Source of the DNA: Musa acuminata AAA Group | Lineage: Eukaryota; Streptophyta; Magnoliopsida; Zingiberales; Musaceae | Length of the DNA stretch: 64,000 nucleotides | Reading direction: 5' to 3' | Assembly (NCBI RefSeq): GCF_036884655.1 | Contig: NC_088335.1 | Span: 47,683,001-47,747,000 of the forward strand | Shown here: in pieces, positions 43,901 to 54,998 of the stretch | Layout of the letters: each line of letters starts with the position of its first letter | Position numbering within the stretch: the stretch's first letter is position 1 | Program-made: the position numbers and the translations under genes | The notes under the pieces: model-generated | Told to the model about the DNA's origin: nothing | The model's database searches: none | Seen by the model: the letters and a program-made list of their open reading frames with translations, nothing else

Positions 43901-46462
43901 GTAAATAACTCACATAATTAATTGTGGATCATTCATCAACAGTATTAATCTCTGCATTCTCCAAAGGTCTGAAGCCTAAGTTTTGTTAGTTTCATATACA
44001 GCAGACTATGATATAGCCACGAGCTTTTGACTGGCATGATGGACTATTTTCTTGTTAGTATTTGTACATTTATGAACCACCATCTCAATGTATTTTTAAT
44101 CTCTAATATAGCAATCCTGCCGAACACATATCTAGTTAGAAGATGTAATGAGTAACAAGATATTCTGTAATGACCTTTGCACCATCATACAAATATGTTC
44201 AACCATTTTGAATGTTTCATTTGTGTGCTTTATATTCTTTTATTATGTCACATGGATTTATAACAGGGAGCGGAAAGGATTGCGGATGCTTTAAGAGAGA
44301 ACCGCACAATAACTACCATAGATTTGGTGAGACTGGAGGACATCCTCCAACAAATCATTTATCGTTTCTCATAAAATTTTTCTATTATATTGCTAAATTA
44401 GTGTCTAAAAGAAGCTATTTGATTTAGTTATAAAGTAGTTCTTTTATTCACTTTTGTATTTATTTTTGACTTTGTTCTTAACAGTCTTATCAACCATCCC
44501 TTGTTTGTAAATCTTGATATCATCTTTTCATCACTACATGTTGTCCAGCTTGTATATTTTAGCTGTGAAAACATTCAAAGCACAAACACTACAACTGCTC
44601 TACATTTTTCTTGCTGAAACCTGCAAATTCTACACTCATTTTTCCTTTTATTTATATTATGTGTTGGGTTTGATTTATTTTTTCTTTTGTGTGTGTGTGG
44701 GTTGGGAGGTGGGTGGGATGTTCTGATCATGATTATCAGAAGTGTTTTCCTTGTGAGCTGGTATTCTCCAGGACTTCATTTGGGTTACTGTTCAAGAATC
44801 ATGCAATTTGGATTTTTGAATGTGTTACATCAGTCTGTAGTCTCTTTACAGAGTATAATATCACCCCGCTAAAGGTTTAGTACCCCACTTCCATGCATCA
44901 GTTGTTTTGTCTGAAGAGGATAACTGAAAAGAAACTTGTCTAAAGAGGATAAATGAAACAGAATTTGTCTAAAGAGACTAAATGAAAGAAAACCACTAGC
45001 TGTGCTAGCATGAAATGTACCTAATTTAGATAACATATTTTCTAAGACAATTATAGGTTTATCTATGGAACTGCAAAAATGTTATTGACCCTAGTAGCTC
45101 TTTCCCTACTTTTCTTTCTGTTGATCAGCTGTTATTTTTTACTCATAGTTACTAACTGTTAAAAAATTTTCACTACTTCGTTTCCTTTTTAGGCCTTCTC
45201 TTTAGTTCATTTCCTATGCAGCACTGAGTATGTATGCTAGTAGTGCCTTGCTATTGTTTTGTGCATGTGCATTTTTCTTATCTTGGGAAGGTTGCCTTTT
45301 GTTGAAGTTAATTTCTCCAGGCTCTCTCTTTTAGGGGTTTTTGCGAAGAACTAAGGTTGTTGAAGTTGGCTCTTTTCTTTTTCTTTTTTTTGGTTTACAT
45401 CATTCAGCATGCCTTCCACCTCTCTGGTAGTTATATGCGAGCACAACTGTTCAGTAAGACCAACATGCAACTAGTTGATCCTTGCATAACTAGTGTCATT
45501 TCTCAGTAGTATTTTCGTTCAGGGTGGTAATAACATCCATGCGAGTGGCGTGAGTGCGATTGCGAGAGTATTGAAAGATAATTCTGTCATCACAACAGTG
45601 AGTATTCTAATCTGATATCCTGCTTCATGCTCTTTCTTGTTTAATTGGCAGAATCTGATGCTATTTACTTTCCAGCTGGAGTTAAGTTATAATCCTATTG
45701 GCCCTGATGGGGTAAAAGATCTTTGTGAAGTTCTGAAGTTCGACGGCAAGATAGAGACATTGAAGCTTGGTTGGTGTCAGGTAGTGTTTAATTTCAGTGA
45801 GATGTTATCCTGATAGAGCTTTTTCTTTTCCTCTTTTCTAATAGAATGTTTTGCAGATAGGACCAAAGGGTGCTGAGCATGTTGCAGATTGTTTGAAGTA
45901 CAATACCACATTAACAACTTTGGATTTACGGGCAAATGGACTTGGAGATGATGTATTGACCTGTGCATAGGAAATGTTTCGTTTTTTGCTCTATGGATGG
46001 TTGTCACATTGTGTTTTTCCCCCAATCATTCCTTCCAGGGTGCAGTCTGTCTGGCACGCAGTTTGAAAATTGTTAACGAGGCTCTAACATCACTTGATTT
46101 AGGTTTCAACGAGATAAGAGTATGTTCATCATACAAAGTACAGCTTGAATTATGTGAAGTTCTTCTAACAGCTAGTTTTGTATTATTATGATAACCTGCA
46201 AACTGGAAACAGGACAAGGGAGCATTTGCTCTGGCACAGGCACTCAAAGCGAACGAAGATGTAGCCGTAGCATCATTGAACCTCGCAAGCAATTTTCTTA
46301 CAAAATATGGACAGGTTAGCTTCTTTTTTTTGTGTTTCCGTTATCCTAGAATTTTCTATTTTTAACTTACGAGATTGAAATTGATTAATACAGGTTGCTC
46401 TGACGGAAGCTCGAGACCATGTATTTGAGATGAGTGAAAAGGAGATAAATATCTTTTTTTAG
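37952..46462 (+). CDS. EMB2004: EMB2004-like leucine-rich-repeat (RNI-like) protein, 17 exons
   Basis: Exons: 37952-38309, 40409-40621, 40818-40876, 41047-41184, 41671-41745, 41841-41924, 42040-42101, 42257-42326, 43360-43435, 43515-43645, 44267-44326, 45523-45597, 45676-45780, 45857-45952, 46039-46119, 46213-46314, 46394-46462. They join in frame to 617 aa. The N-terminus (about 1-75) is Ser/Pro/Arg-rich like a plastid transit peptide, then a hydrophobic stretch VASFVVPAGMFVATTFVLW (about 104-122). Residues about 190-595 are ribonuclease-inhibitor-type LRRs, for example LKTLNLSGNNIGDEGAR and LLDIGNNDIGSKGAFHVAEY. Length and layout resemble Arabidopsis EMB2004 (At1g10510), needed for embryo development; the biochemical role is unknown. 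The ATG at 37952 starts MEPPALVSSYS. Intron 1 (2.1 kb) is enlarged by a hAT element. The splice choice for exon 2 (after catgcag) is set by frame. Confidence 0.9.
38955..40136 (+). mobile_element. Internally deleted hAT element with 8-bp target duplication
   Basis: A 1182-bp element in intron 1 of the EMB2004-like gene. The ends are TAGTGATTTAAA and TTTAAATCACTG (one mismatch), followed on both sides by GC-rich inverted blocks of GCGCTCGGGCG type. It is flanked by GTGCCATG (38947-38954) and GTGTCATG (40137-40144), an 8-bp duplication with one change. Inside are a GCTGCC-rich block (39200-39425), a fragment PTWKYNYLKDPKDHNTVQ (39683-39736) that resembles the start of a hAT BED zinc finger with the CxxC part deleted, and an acidic tail (EEEDEFNKDDLCENDD) like a hAT C-terminus. 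Non-autonomous. Confidence 0.8.
39204..39425. repeat. GCTGCC/GCTCGC-rich low-complexity block
   Basis: Degenerate GCTGCCGCTGCTCGC-type repeats inside the hAT element. Predicted Ser/Gly-rich peptides here are artefacts. Confidence 0.8.
40195..40265 (-). other. Possible tRNA-derived SINE head
   Basis: On the minus strand a B-box-like AGTTCAAGTCC (about 40222) lies some 45 bases after an A-box-like GCGGTTAGTGCAGTG. The spacing fits a tRNA-derived Pol III promoter, but the segment does not fold as a tRNA. Just downstream of the hAT element in intron 1 of the EMB2004-like gene. Weak. Confidence 0.25.
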
Positions 46463-47540
46463 ATGGTCTTTTTTTTTTCCTCATTACACATTTTGCTCCC
46501 AAATTTGTAAATGGCCACAAGAGTCTGTTGAGCTGCACAAGTAATACCGTCCATAGTGATAAGATGGAGCAACTCATGCGGCTCAGTGTTTATTTGCAAA
46601 GACCATTTAGGCAGCAATTGGAAGAGTTTAATACATGTAGGAAACAGTCAGTACAAATTTTGATCTGTCAAGTTATTACTTATGTTTTTCTTGGATGACT
46701 TTGATCTTGAAATCATGCATTTAGTATTTGTGATGTCTGAGGATGAAATGTTGCAGTTTCTTGATGATGTTTATCTTCTTGAATTAATTTCCATATTTTT
46801 TTCATAATGACATCACCGGTCATGGTTGTGAATTTTTTTATTTTTCGTTCAAAAAAATATTTATTTAAAGAGTTTTCAGTTTCGCTATAATAATAGTAAA
46901 ATAACTCAATTAGGGAATAAACCCAAGTATAATGATTCAAGGGTTTGGGCATCTGACCCTCCCACTATCTGAATGAAAAGGAGTGACTTCTTGTTTAATG
47001 TGCTTACTCAAGTTAAACATTCTTATAAGCATTAGAAATTATGATTCACATTAGCTCGTCTTGCGTTAAGATTGCTGAAACTGTCATGTCTAATGGACAA
47101 TAAGATATGTAACATATTATTAGTCCCATATCGAAAGTGGATAATGTGTATGATTGGCTTATATGGGTCTGATGAGTGTATCAAAAGTTAAACTTCACAT
47201 GCACTATGCTAGGATTTGATCTGAGTTGTGTTGGGTCTTGACGAAGATATCAAGCTAATTGAGTTGGTGATATTACATTAACTCCTCACTCTCTCTCTTC
47301 TGGTGACTTCTCTTCTCTTCTTAACAATCTTAGGTCAACAACACCAAAAAATCATTCTAATTCTTGAATGCTTTCTTAAACAGTGTCAATAATTTCTTTT
47401 TGAGGAATTAGGGAAAAAAAAAAGTTGATCTGGAATCGATAGAGTTCATCCGACCTGATCCTTTTTGCAAAGCCCGTCTGATCAGATTTTCGAGATGGAC
47501 TTCAAGATGAATGTTTCTTTGACTTAGCTCTTTGAGGGCA
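46463..47540. other. 3' flank of the EMB2004-like gene and intergenic sequence
   Basis: No gene recognised. It includes the 3' UTR region and, at about 47,285-47,430, a segment that resembles 52,965-53,085 beyond the copia element. Confidence 0.5.
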
Positions 47541-47755
47541 ATAAAAGATTTATTTCATTCATTATTGAGATAATATATAAGAAAGATTTTTTCTTAACTA
47601 TACATTCAAATTACGTAATTAAATCAATCACTCAAATGTATGATTGATTCTCAAATCATAGATTGATTGAGGATATAGGGAATGCAAGGATATCACTCCA
47701 TATTTATCTTTATCATGATCTTTTATTATGCCCCTATAATATTGAGTTTCTATCA
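47541..47755 (-). repeat. Copia 3' LTR (left copy)
   Basis: Aligns with 52446-52655 through shared blocks such as gagataatatat, aaatcaatcactcaaat, gatatagggaatgcaa and tttatctttatcatgat. It ends in TCA. The outer edge is uncertain by about 20 bases. Confidence 0.65.
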
Positions 47756-48105
47756 AGAATATCATTCAATATAATTGAAATGCCTAATAAGCAAGAGCCT
47801 TGTAAGGGAGTCTACTAATTGGTGAGGAGTATAGACATGAGAAACACGTAGTTAATGTCTGGCAACTTAATTTCTAATAAGTGAAAGTCGATGATAATGT
47901 ATTTCATGCATGAGTAAGACATCAGATTGGTGCATAGGTAGGTAACACTAACATTATCATAATATATAATAGGAGTAGATTAAGAGACGATATTAAATTC
48001 ATGTAGTAAATTAGTAACCCAATTGAGTTATGTAGTGGTGGTGGCGATGACTTAGTATTCAGCTTTAATGGTGGATCTTTTGATTGTATTCTATTTCTTG
48101 AAACT

Positions 48106-48291
48106 TTAATTGATTAGATTTGTTCTATAGAAAATAATGTAGGTTGATGTAGACGTTCTATCATCAATGTTGCTTGTCCAATCAGCATCGACAAAGACAT
48201 AAAGATAAAGAAGTCCATGATTAAGATTCCCTTTGAGATACAATATGACACGTTTTAGTGCAAACCAATATGTGATAGAGGGTCGATACAT
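48106..48291 (-). pseudogene. Copia RNase H fragment
   Basis: A 61-residue open frame that resembles the copia reverse transcriptase/RNase H junction (LKRVILYLKGNLNHGLLYLY, then VDADWTSNIDDRTST). It ends at a stop before the rest of RNase H. Part of the decayed element. Confidence 0.75.
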
Positions 48292-51200
48292 AAATTATGA
48301 TAGTTTGTTGACTACAAATGAGATGTCTGAACATGTGAGAGATAAATACTACAAGGAACTAAATACTTGTCAATACTATATAGGATTCATAGTAGAACTG
48401 TCATCATATAATTTTAGTGATTCAATAATGGAGAGAGGGGTGACGACTTCTTTAGCATATGTTTATTCATCTTTGATAATAGATCTTAAATGTATTTCTT
48501 TTGAGATAAAAAAATCTAAAAAATATGAGTATTAAATAGCTTAAGGTTCCTAGATCTTTGATAAAGGATCAATCTATGAAAAGGAGTTACTTAATCTCTA
48601 TGGAATTATTACCTATAATATTATCCATATAAACTAGTAGATATATATACTTCCCTTTTATTGTTGTAGAAATAAGGTGTTAGACTTGAAGTTGATAAAG
48701 CCAACTAACATAAAAAATAAGCTAAGTTTAGTATACCATACTCTTGGAGCTTGTGAAGTCCATAAACAAGTTTTCATAGTTAACAAACATGCCTTGAATA
48801 TTAAGGAATAATGAAACGAAGAGGTTGCTACATAAATACATCTTCAATTGAGGTCGTATGTAAGAAAGTATTGTTAATATCTAGTTAGTATATATGTCAA
48901 GAGTAATAGTCAAACTCAGGATGAGCCGAATTATCATCGATTTAATAATTGTACTGAATATTTTTATGAAATCAATACCTAATTATTGGTGAAACCATTT
49001 AACCACTAGACATACTTTATATCTGATAATGAATTTATTTGGCTTCTGTTTAATTTGAAACATCTAGTTACACTAGATAATATTTTGTATGCAATGAAAT
49101 AGTACAAGGGTCTATATGATATTATGGAATAGCGTATCATATTCTTCACACATGGTTTTGCGCTAGTATGAAGATTTTTGGGCTTAAGTGATGGTTGTAG
49201 GTTTAGTAGATTAAGGTGGAGAGCTTGTGGTAATATAGAGGTCAAGGATTTGACATACTTTGAAGAATGTTTAGAGGAGAGCTACTAGTTGATGTGGTGA
49301 GAGGTGTATTTGAGGGGGTTTGAGGTGTACTCATATGGATCCAGTAATGTATGGTTGTTATAGTGGCTCGTATTCCTGAAGGCCCATGGTTTTGAAAGGG
49401 AAATATGAACTCAACAAAAATAACATAACGTGATACAAAGACCTTTTAAGTTTGAGAATTATAACATCAGAAAGTATTATGGTCAAGAGAATACCCAATG
49501 AAAATGCAATGCTTGAATCTTTATGTTAACTTGTGTGAAGCATAGGGGCGTACCCAAGGATAACATAAATGATCAAATACTTTAAAATTTTGAAGGTTTA
49601 AGATTTTATAAAATAATTTTTTAAATAATGACTGGTGTTATAAGATTGGATTGAGGATACTGTTAATGAAGTAGATTATGGTTTGAAAGGCTACTAACCA
49701 AAAACTTACTAGTACGAAGGGTTGGTGTAAAAGGGTGAGACTAGCTTCAACTATATGTTGATGCTTTCATTCAACAAAGCTAACTAGTTGAGATGTGTAT
49801 GATGGTGACTTGTGATGTTGTATATCATAGGGTGAGAGATAAGTTGTTAGAGCTTGGTATTCATCTCTTTTATTAGAGTAAACTATTTTAATGATAGACT
49901 AGAAGAAGTTTTCAACTATTTTTTTCAAATAAGTAAAGACCATAGTGACTTCATATTTATGTTTGAGAGGGTAAAATCATGTATATTTAATAAATTAATC
50001 TATGAAAATGACATAAAATCTAAAATGATCAAAGGAAGAGGTTGAAGTAGGACCCTAAACATCAGTGTAGATAATTTCAAATGATTTGGAGCAGGATATG
50101 AAAGATATTCTAAAAAGTAATTCTACTTAATTTGGAAGTTGGAAGAGAATAACGAGAAAGTATCTATTATTGAATCGAGGATGATGGATTACTAAGGTGA
50201 TGTTATCACACATCGATCAGAGCAAAAATTGAGGTAAGAGCGATTGACTACGTGATTTGTGAAGTTGACGACCACTCGTAGATGTTATTTTTATTCTAGT
50301 CACGAACCAAGAATGTCCTCATACTCAAATTCTTTATAAGAAACAAGTTAGGAAAGAACTCAATATATGTTTTATTTTGTTTGTAGAATTGAGAAACAAA
50401 AATAAAGTTTCTTTTTTTGTGAGGTATACATAAAACATTATTGAGTGTAAAAGTATTAGTATGTGAATTAAATGTTGTGAAACCTATGTGAGTAATAGAG
50501 ATTCTATTACTATCACTAATGATGATGTCTTCATTGCCTCCATAGTTGTTATGGACGGGTAAGTTCTGTAAATTAAAAGTGATATGATGAGAAGCACCAG
50601 AGTCAACAATCTAATTACTTAGATAAGCAGTTAGAGTAATCATAATGTCTACTTGATGCCAATTGGGTATAGTAGTAAGCTTGGGTTGAGACTAATAAAA
50701 TTTTATTGTATATCCAATTTTGTCATAGAGTTGACAGTTGACTTTATGTTGATTATTATTACTAGGATGTCAAAGCTATTGATAGTTGTAACTGAAGTTA
50801 TTTCTCAGGTTATTCGGATTAAAGTTGTCATCATGATTAAAGGGTTGATAGTATAATAGAGGATGATGGCTCTGTGTGTTACCCATGTGTCTAAAAAGTA
50901 TCTTGTCACTTTTGATTGTTCTTTCTTTTGGATTTTTGACTAAATTGAGTTATGATAGTTGGTCCTGTCATCATCTCTTCTGTTTCAGATATGTTTCATG
51001 ATTAATGAGTTTATCAAACAATTCTTCAAATGACATCGATAAGTTATTACCGCTAGTTCCTTATATTCATCTCCTAAGTCATTAGGAGTATGATCAATTA
51101 AAGCTAAGTCATCTATAATAACTTTTAGATTTTACATATAATCAATAATACTACCTTATTGTGTTGTTTTTATCATAGTAGATAAGAGACTTAACATACG

Positions 51201-52433
51201 AGTGTAAGAGTAATTGGCGAGGGTAGTTTGTAACTTTGACCATGCTTCTACTATAGTACTACATGAAGAGATTAGTAATATTATGAAGCTAGCAGTTGAG
51301 GTTTGAATTGTTTATAGAATAAAACTATTTTATCATAGCTATAACTTGTGATTAGGATTTAGCATTGAGATAGGTTCTCTTGGTATTTGGATCTTTTTTG
51401 ATGGGCAATGAAGAGAACCATCGATATAGCCTAATAGATCATATCCAAAAAAGAGATTAGTGAATTATACTTACTAAGATGCATAGTTGCCACCTTTTGA
51501 TAGTCCGAAGAGGATTAGAGTTATTGTATTATTGGATATAAGTCCTTAGGTTGAGATGAGCTACTGTTTTATGAGGAAACAATAATTGGGGCATCATATG
51601 TAAATGAGAAAGAAGAAGACATGGATGTCGGTTGGTTGCTTACAATGAGAATGCCCACCAAGTAAAGTTGAACAGAGAAGGGTCACCAACAGTCACTCTT
51701 CTTGCGACAATGGCACCCTGATGGTTATGATGGAGTCACACAGAAAGGGGCATTAGAGACTGAATGCATCTGTAGCTTAGCAAACGACGATGAAGTGGGA
51801 AGCATCATCCTCTTGGGAGGCAGGTGGTAGTGGGTCGACTACTACGCCCAACGTGAGCATAGCTAGAGGCAATGGATGTGGAGTGGCAGCAGAGGGGCTC
51901 ATCGTTTGACAATTATGATCATGGCTATTAGAGCTAGTAGTGACCGAGGAGTTGTCTTGGGCTCCTTCTCCAATTACAGGAGATCTCAAATATGTAGATT
52001 TGGGATCTACGATTTGGGAGATCACAACGATCGAGAAGGGGTCTAGGAATAGCGATTAAGGGCTACTTCAATTACAGGAGTGGGTCACGAGGAGGGTCCG
52101 AGAGCAGTATTCGAGAAATAGTCATGATCGGGGAGGGCTTCGGGAGATCTCATATGAGAAGTGGTGATCGACTCTTGGCTCCGAGAGAGCGTCGAAGGAG
52201 GCATCCAAGGAGGTAAGGCAATAACGAGAAAAGGGGAATAGCTTTGATAGCTGTTATGGAACAGCATAGAGCAAGCATCTGAGTGTATAAGTGAAAATGC
52301 TTCTGACGAGGAAACGAAGCTTGATCCCTGGTGCTGTTGATCTTCCTAAATAGAGGAACGAGTAGCGAGCAGCATCAGAACTCCGATAAAAAATAAGAGA
52401 AGAATATGAGAGTGAGGACTTAAAAGTAAGGAG

Positions 52434-52445
52434 GCTCTGATACCA
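52434..52445 (-). other. Retrotransposon primer-binding site
   Basis: TGGTATCAGAGC on the minus strand, complementary to the 3' end of initiator tRNA-Met, the usual primer of plant copia elements. It abuts the inner edge of the right-hand LTR. Confidence 0.8.
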
Positions 52446-52655
52446 TATAAAATAGATGAATATATTATGAAAGGGATTTTTTTTATTCATTAAGATAATA
52501 TATATTTATTTCACTCAAATTACAGAATCAAATCAATAACTCAAATATGTGATTGATATCCAAATCATAAATTAATTAAGAATATAGGCAATATAAAGAT
52601 GTCATTTTGTGTTTATCTCTATCATCATTTTTTATTATAATATTCTATTATCTCA
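52446..52655 (-). repeat. Copia 5' LTR (right copy)
   Basis: Starts next to the primer-binding site and matches the left LTR in order. The terminal TG appears mutated to TA at 52446-52447. Substantially diverged from the other LTR, so the insertion is old. Confidence 0.65.
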
Positions 52656-53632
52656 TGTTCAATTCAATCATAGATTCAAGATGAAAGTTTGGAAGCATTT
52701 CAAATTGATAATCATATTAGAAAGGTTTCTATTTATAGTGAGTGACCATAGAAATATTTCTCATACAGTGGAACATGAAAAATTTCCGCATAAAATTTTT
52801 CGAGGTCGATCCCTCGGGGCTCAAGCTTGCATGATTGTATCACTGCGGAAGATATATACGCATACAAAACCATATAAAGCTGAGAGGAGCATTTGTTGTG
52901 ACTTCATACATCCAGCACCTAGAGAAGACCTTAGTGTGACTTCATACATCCATGTATCTCTCTCTCTCTCTCTCTCTCTTTGTTCAGGTCTCTTCTCTTC
53001 TACAGAGTCCTCATTCTGATCCTTGAATGCTTTATTGAACAGTGACAATCATTTCTAGTTGGAAGACTAGGTCAAAAAGACTGATCTCTCCCATTTTTCT
53101 CAGCTTCCAATTTGCTAAACCTTGCACCTTTTCTCCTCCTGTTTAACACTGTTATCACTAAATATCAGCATCAGAACTCAGTCCTCATTTGCTGCCACTG
53201 AAAGACTACAGAAATGATGGGCCAGTATCTCATTCAGAAACATCACCATTTGAGGCAAATACATGTATAATGCTTGCATGATGTGTCTCACTGTGGAACA
53301 TATGAAGCTATGAGGAACATTTGCTGTGACTTCAGACAACCACCACCTAGAGAAGACCTAGCATGCTTTAATCTCCTATCACAACCATCTTTGCACCCCT
53401 CCACAAGGTTGCATCACCAACCAGCTTTCCCTTTGGGGTTTATTCTCAGGGAGAACTGAAAAAGAAAGGCTGCTTTAATGACCACCCTTATCAGAATGAA
53501 CAAGTTGCGTGGAAGAGAGGTGGATGCATGCAGACATCACACACCCAGCGCTTGCTCTACCATGCTGACCATGCTGTTTGTTGTTGAGACCTATATACAC
53601 ATCAACATGGTATCTGGAGCACTGTTACAGGT
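52656..53632. other. Intergenic with a local duplication; upstream of XTH remnant
   Basis: Two diverged copies of a segment of about 100 bases occur at about 52822-52930 and 53270-53360 (both start gcttgcatgat and end cacctagagaagacct). A CT microsatellite lies at 52959-52979. The region probably once served as the promoter of the XTH gene that follows. Confidence 0.5.
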
Positions 53633-54998
53633 GTGGCTTCTATTCCTTGTGTTCATCTCTTTGTGTTGGTAGTATGTGCAGGTGGTGTGTGTCTGAGGAT
53701 ATTGTGTGCCCAACCATTTGATCAAAAAATTGCCATCACTTGGGGAGGAAATCATGTTGCCTTTGTGCATCAAGGCAAGTCCATCTCTCCATGGACAAAT
53801 CTTCTGGTGTCCAATATTTTCATCTTTTACTTGCACTGAAAATTACAAATTATGTTGCTTCTCTTGGTTATAGATTTGATATTATGTCTCATAAATCAGT
53901 GGTTTGTAGGTAGCAGAGTAAACCAAAATTAAAATATAAGCTCCTAACTAGATACATTAGCATTGACTCATATACTATTTGCATGTAGTGACAAATCTGA
54001 TTCACTGAAGCTCACAAACTATTCACATCTTATAAATTCAGTCATTAAACTTAAAGCTCACGATTGTGAATGAGAAAGATACCTTCATTTGAGGATCTAA
54101 GGATCCAAATGAATAAGCACAGCTTCAAAATCCAGATGTTCGATTTGTTTTCCGAATGAAAAATCCATTACTTCAACCATAATCATGTGCAAAAGTACCA
54201 CATGATATTTCAACTGATTAATTCTTGATCAAATGTATGACAAATTTGCTTTCAACTTTCATTTCTGAGGCTGTATAGTTCGATTCCCAGAGTCTGACAA
54301 TTCTCTGCAATAGCTGCCATGTAGGAAATGCAATTGCATTGCTTGCAGTATTTGCAGTGAAGCAGTTTACATGCCATGTATTCTAAGCTGTCAGTGTTTG
54401 TAAAACTAATTGACCAAAATAAGTTGCAGATTGATTGATTTAATACATTTCCATGTAGGGTGCTGCATTTGGTTCAAAGATGAGATACAACTCTGGCTTC
54501 TTTGAAATGATGGTAGTATTATGTAATAAGGATACTGCTGGGGTGGTGACAGCATTTTATGTAAGCTGTTCTTGAAGGTTTCAGCAAAAATATATGTATA
54601 TTGAAGGAGATGTGAGACTCATAACTACAAACTACAGTGAGCAAATTTGCATTCCTATGATATATGTTGATTTTCATGCTTAAAATCAAGTTAATGATGG
54701 TCTATGATAGATGAAAACTATGCTCCATGTGGTTCATATCATGAGAAGAAAAGAGAGGTCTCATTTCAATAAATGGCTTGGCTTTCCTTTATGTTTGGCA
54801 GCTAACATCTCACAGAAATCATCATGATGTGCTGGCCTTTGAGTTCCTGGGTGATGTGAGAGGGAAGCCCATAACTTTGCAGACAAACATCATCTTCACC
54901 AATGGCAATGGCAACAGAGAGAAAAAGATCCACTTGTCGTTTGATCCCACTGCAGACTTCCACAGCTACAAAATCCTGTGGAATCCATACCAAGTGGT
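53633..54998 (+). pseudogene. Broken xyloglucan endotransglucosylase/hydrolase (XTH)
   Basis: Three GH16 XTH exons are readable: about 53633-53806, 54459-54560 and 54802-54998. Exon 1 encodes a signal-peptide-like stretch and QPFDQKIAITWGGNHVAFVH; exon 2 GAAFGSKMRYNSGFFEMM and TAGVVTAFY; exon 3 FEFLGDVRGKPITLQTN and DPTADFHSYKILWNPYQVV. Active XTHs have HDEIDFEFLG; here it is HDVLAFEFLG, so the nucleophile Glu is Val and the helper Asp is Ala. The expected ATG is GTG at 53633. After VHQG the frame reads SISPWTNLL, whereas the next frame reads QVHLSMDKSS, the normal family text, so one base seems lost. A good donor (gtaagt, 54999) follows exon 3, but the C-terminal exon is not found downstream. 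Probably a pseudogene of the XTH1-3 type; an expressed non-catalytic product is less likely. Confidence 0.8.

Larger units (their letters stand above)
47541..52655 (-). mobile_element. Old Ty1/copia LTR retrotransposon (RE1-like), minus strand
   Basis: Two LTRs of about 210 bp (47541-47755 and 52446-52655) bracket a 4.7-kb interior. On the minus strand TGGTATCAGAGC (52445-52434), the initiator Met-tRNA primer-binding site, directly follows the right-hand (5') LTR. Minus-strand coding traces in the expected order: protease IVDSGASHHIT at about 50611-50579, with a following open stretch ending near 50300 that contains NVLCIPHKKRNFIFVSQF; then decayed integrase and reverse transcriptase (49.9-48.4 kb); then the RNase H start (48291-48106) with FVDADWTSNIDDRTSTS. 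Numerous stops and frameshifts and diverged LTRs show that it is ancient and inactive. Boundaries are approximate; no clear target duplication. Confidence 0.8.

Noticed and set aside
54270..54310. B-box-like agttcgattccc as part of a tRNA
   Set aside because: No acceptor stem, A box or anticodon arm at the required distance.
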